From NCBI GenBank assembly GCA_914767715.1, contig OU612066.1:26882283-26946282 (forward strand): 64,000 nucleotides of DNA. Direction: 5' to 3'. The stretch is from Membranipora membranacea. Taxonomy: Eukaryota > Bryozoa > Gymnolaemata > Cheilostomatida > Membraniporidae. The notes beneath the pieces are model-generated. The model saw only the letters and a list, made by a program, of their open reading frames with translations. It searched no databases and was not told the origin of the DNA. Of the stretch, positions 63,801 to 64,000 are shown one piece after another (within the stretch, counting starts at the first letter, position 1; each line of letters opens with the position of its first letter). The position numbers were made by a program, and so were the translations under genes.

Positions 63801-63985
63801 GAGGATGAGTCAGGAATAAGGGAATACATTACAGTGTTATCCGAGATGTTTGTCTAGAACTTGACCAAGGTATCAGAGAAAAAATGAGTGAGCACTCACC
63901 ATAGTGTGACTATAGTAGGTTGAGGCAGAATATTCTTAATTTTAAATATAATATTCACTGAACACCAAAAGTTGGATACCTTGTC
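51823..63985 (-). CDS. ALG6: ALG6, dolichyl-P-Glc:Man9GlcNAc2-PP-dolichol glucosyltransferase, C-terminal exons (partial)
   Basis: Exons 5' to 3': 63900-63985, 63484-63568, 56645-56715, 53177-53303, 51823-52029; phases agree at every junction. They read DKVSNFWCSVNIIFKIKNIL, SVVPSSIKLILNPTMKHFKY, FFLFSYQVHEKTILIPVI, MLPLLIKDGLLLPSI and LPDLWPVLISLVSCAHFVLY. This is the conserved C-terminal half of ALG6, including the family's FSxQVHEK motif, with several membrane segments and a short charged tail before TAG. The family adds the first glucose to the lipid-linked oligosaccharide in the ER membrane, using dolichyl-phosphate glucose. The N-terminal half, including the luminal catalytic loop, lies beyond the right edge. 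Two introns are unusually large because of mobile DNA: 56716-63483 holds the RecQ-carrying element, and 53304-56644 holds a foldback element and a reverse-transcriptase fragment. No coding damage is seen. ALG8 is a relative but matches less well. Confidence 0.9.
54671..54748 (-). other. tRNA-like sequence (minus), not a confirmed tRNA gene
   Basis: The reverse strand shows GGTGAGATGGTAGCGGCGTT (D-arm/A-box-like) and GGTTCGAGTCCC (good B box) at tRNA spacing, but the acceptor ends (GGACCTAG and CTAGAACTG) do not pair as a proper stem. Probably SINE-derived. Confidence 0.5.
54766..54831 (+). other. tRNA-like sequence (plus), degenerate
   Basis: ATATAGCTCAGTGTTAGCAG followed by CTGGGTCCAAGACCC mimics A and B boxes. 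It is inverted relative to the neighbour at 54671-54748 and related to it (GTAGCGGCGTTGCCTG against TTAGCAGCGTTGCCTG), so the pair may form the inner part of the element's hairpin. Confidence 0.5.
55286..55925 (+). mobile_element. Truncated reverse-transcriptase element
   Basis: The left end (GACTGGACACCATACATAGC and GATGCTATCATTGATT) matches the end of the 7153-10976 element and runs directly into an RT C-terminal frame at 55400. After the stop come a T-rich stretch and an AATAAACAATTGCAATTAC tail near 55915, like a non-LTR 3' end. It lies in an ALG6 intron. Confidence 0.65.
55400..55834 (+). pseudogene. Non-LTR reverse transcriptase, C-terminal fragment
   Basis: 144 codons open to a stop: KLFYISNVRSLTCYAAPAWY, then LESIQRYATRIILPEFNYEE, YPYLPKRCRTTKQQNSFF and FFMSFYNHRFVYVE. 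This is the thumb and C-terminal region found after the polymerase core of CR1/Jockey-type elements. The finger and palm domains are absent, so it is a 5'-truncated or internally deleted copy. It differs from the RT at 7336-10391, so two lineages are present. Confidence 0.85.
57107..57771. mobile_element. Foldback element with 8-bp target duplication, nested
   Basis: Inverted arms of about 290 bp (CACAGAGTAAGGATATACAG on the left, CTGTATATCTTTACTCTGTG on the right) around a short centre. ATACACAT flanks it at 57099-57106 and 57772-57779. An 8-bp duplication suits hAT-type elements. No coding capacity. Nested in the 56794-62808 element. Confidence 0.8.
58471..58554. mobile_element. 84-bp hairpin MITE, same ends as the 6-kb element
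   Basis: TAGTCTAAGTGCTCAG to CTGAGCACTTAGACCA, almost entirely self-complementary around TGGCGCCA. The 9-bp duplication TATAAATCA is at 58462-58470 and 58555-58563. The flanking unit also occurs nearby without the insert (near 58746), supporting insertion. Confidence 0.8.
59692..59812. repeat. Copy of the TAGTCTAAG-type hairpin repeat
   Basis: Inverted arms around CTCCAAGGCGCAGGGAGTTA and its complement, with a loop containing GTTTGTTAGTTTGATAG. The left end is TAGTCTAAG, but the right end is degraded after GTCTGAGCA, so no target duplication is visible. It lies in the intron between the last two RecQ-like exons. Confidence 0.75.
60343..60405. repeat. Half copy of the TAGTCTAAG-type repeat
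   Basis: Only the right arm is present (GAGTTTGATAG to GAGCACTTGACTA). It lies between RecQ-like exons. Confidence 0.65.
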
Positions 63986-64000
63986 CTGCAAAAACAAATC

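Overview
This is eukaryotic, AT-rich nuclear DNA. Genes are split into many short exons (about 30 to 830 bases) by GT-AG introns, and almost all coding sequence is on the minus strand. The CLCA family, ALG6, a 5S-like sequence and many small transposable elements suggest an invertebrate animal. A sponge or other early-branching metazoan is my guess, but the sequence does not prove it. No prokaryotic features (operons, CRISPR) were seen. All exon models are my own manual reading of splice sites, frame and family similarity.

Layout. 43-811 (+): last exons of a CLCA-like gene whose body lies left of the window. 3897-22705 (-): a second, essentially full-length CLCA-like gene in 23 exons, tail-to-tail with the first. 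It carries a phase-compatible extra segment of about 253 residues (18430-19968) just before a degenerate metalloprotease motif, and a one-base frameshift before its C-terminal membrane anchor. A 3.8-kb reverse-transcriptase element (7153-10976) sits in one of its introns. 22706-28820: non-coding, with a diverged direct repeat. 28821-49744 (-): a 20-exon gene of 3402 coding bases ending in a trypsin-like H...S region. Its middle is built from repeated small-exon cassettes, amplified by a segmental duplication (31975-39092 and 42090-46720). 50457-50572 (-): a 5S rRNA-like sequence. 51823-63985 (-): the C-terminal half of ALG6, the ER glucosyltransferase of N-glycan assembly; its 5' end is beyond the right edge.

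The most striking find is inside an ALG6 intron: a 6015-bp insert (56794-62808) with perfect 88-bp terminal inverted repeats and a perfect 9-bp target duplication. It carries a decayed RecQ-like helicase gene and no transposase that I can see, so it resembles a gene-carrying Mutator-like ('Pack-MULE') element. An 84-bp hairpin inside it (58471-58554) has the same ends and its own 9-bp duplication.

Other mobile sequences show readable insertion signatures: a duplicated foldback element with 9-bp target duplications (36259-37214, 44870-45879), one with TTAA ends (54424-55073), one with an 8-bp duplication (57107-57771), and a 232-bp retroposon headed by U2 snRNA-like sequence with a 7-bp duplication and an empty paralogous site (38071-38302). 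The genes show no common pathway, although ALG6 and the CLCA proteins both belong to the secretory route.
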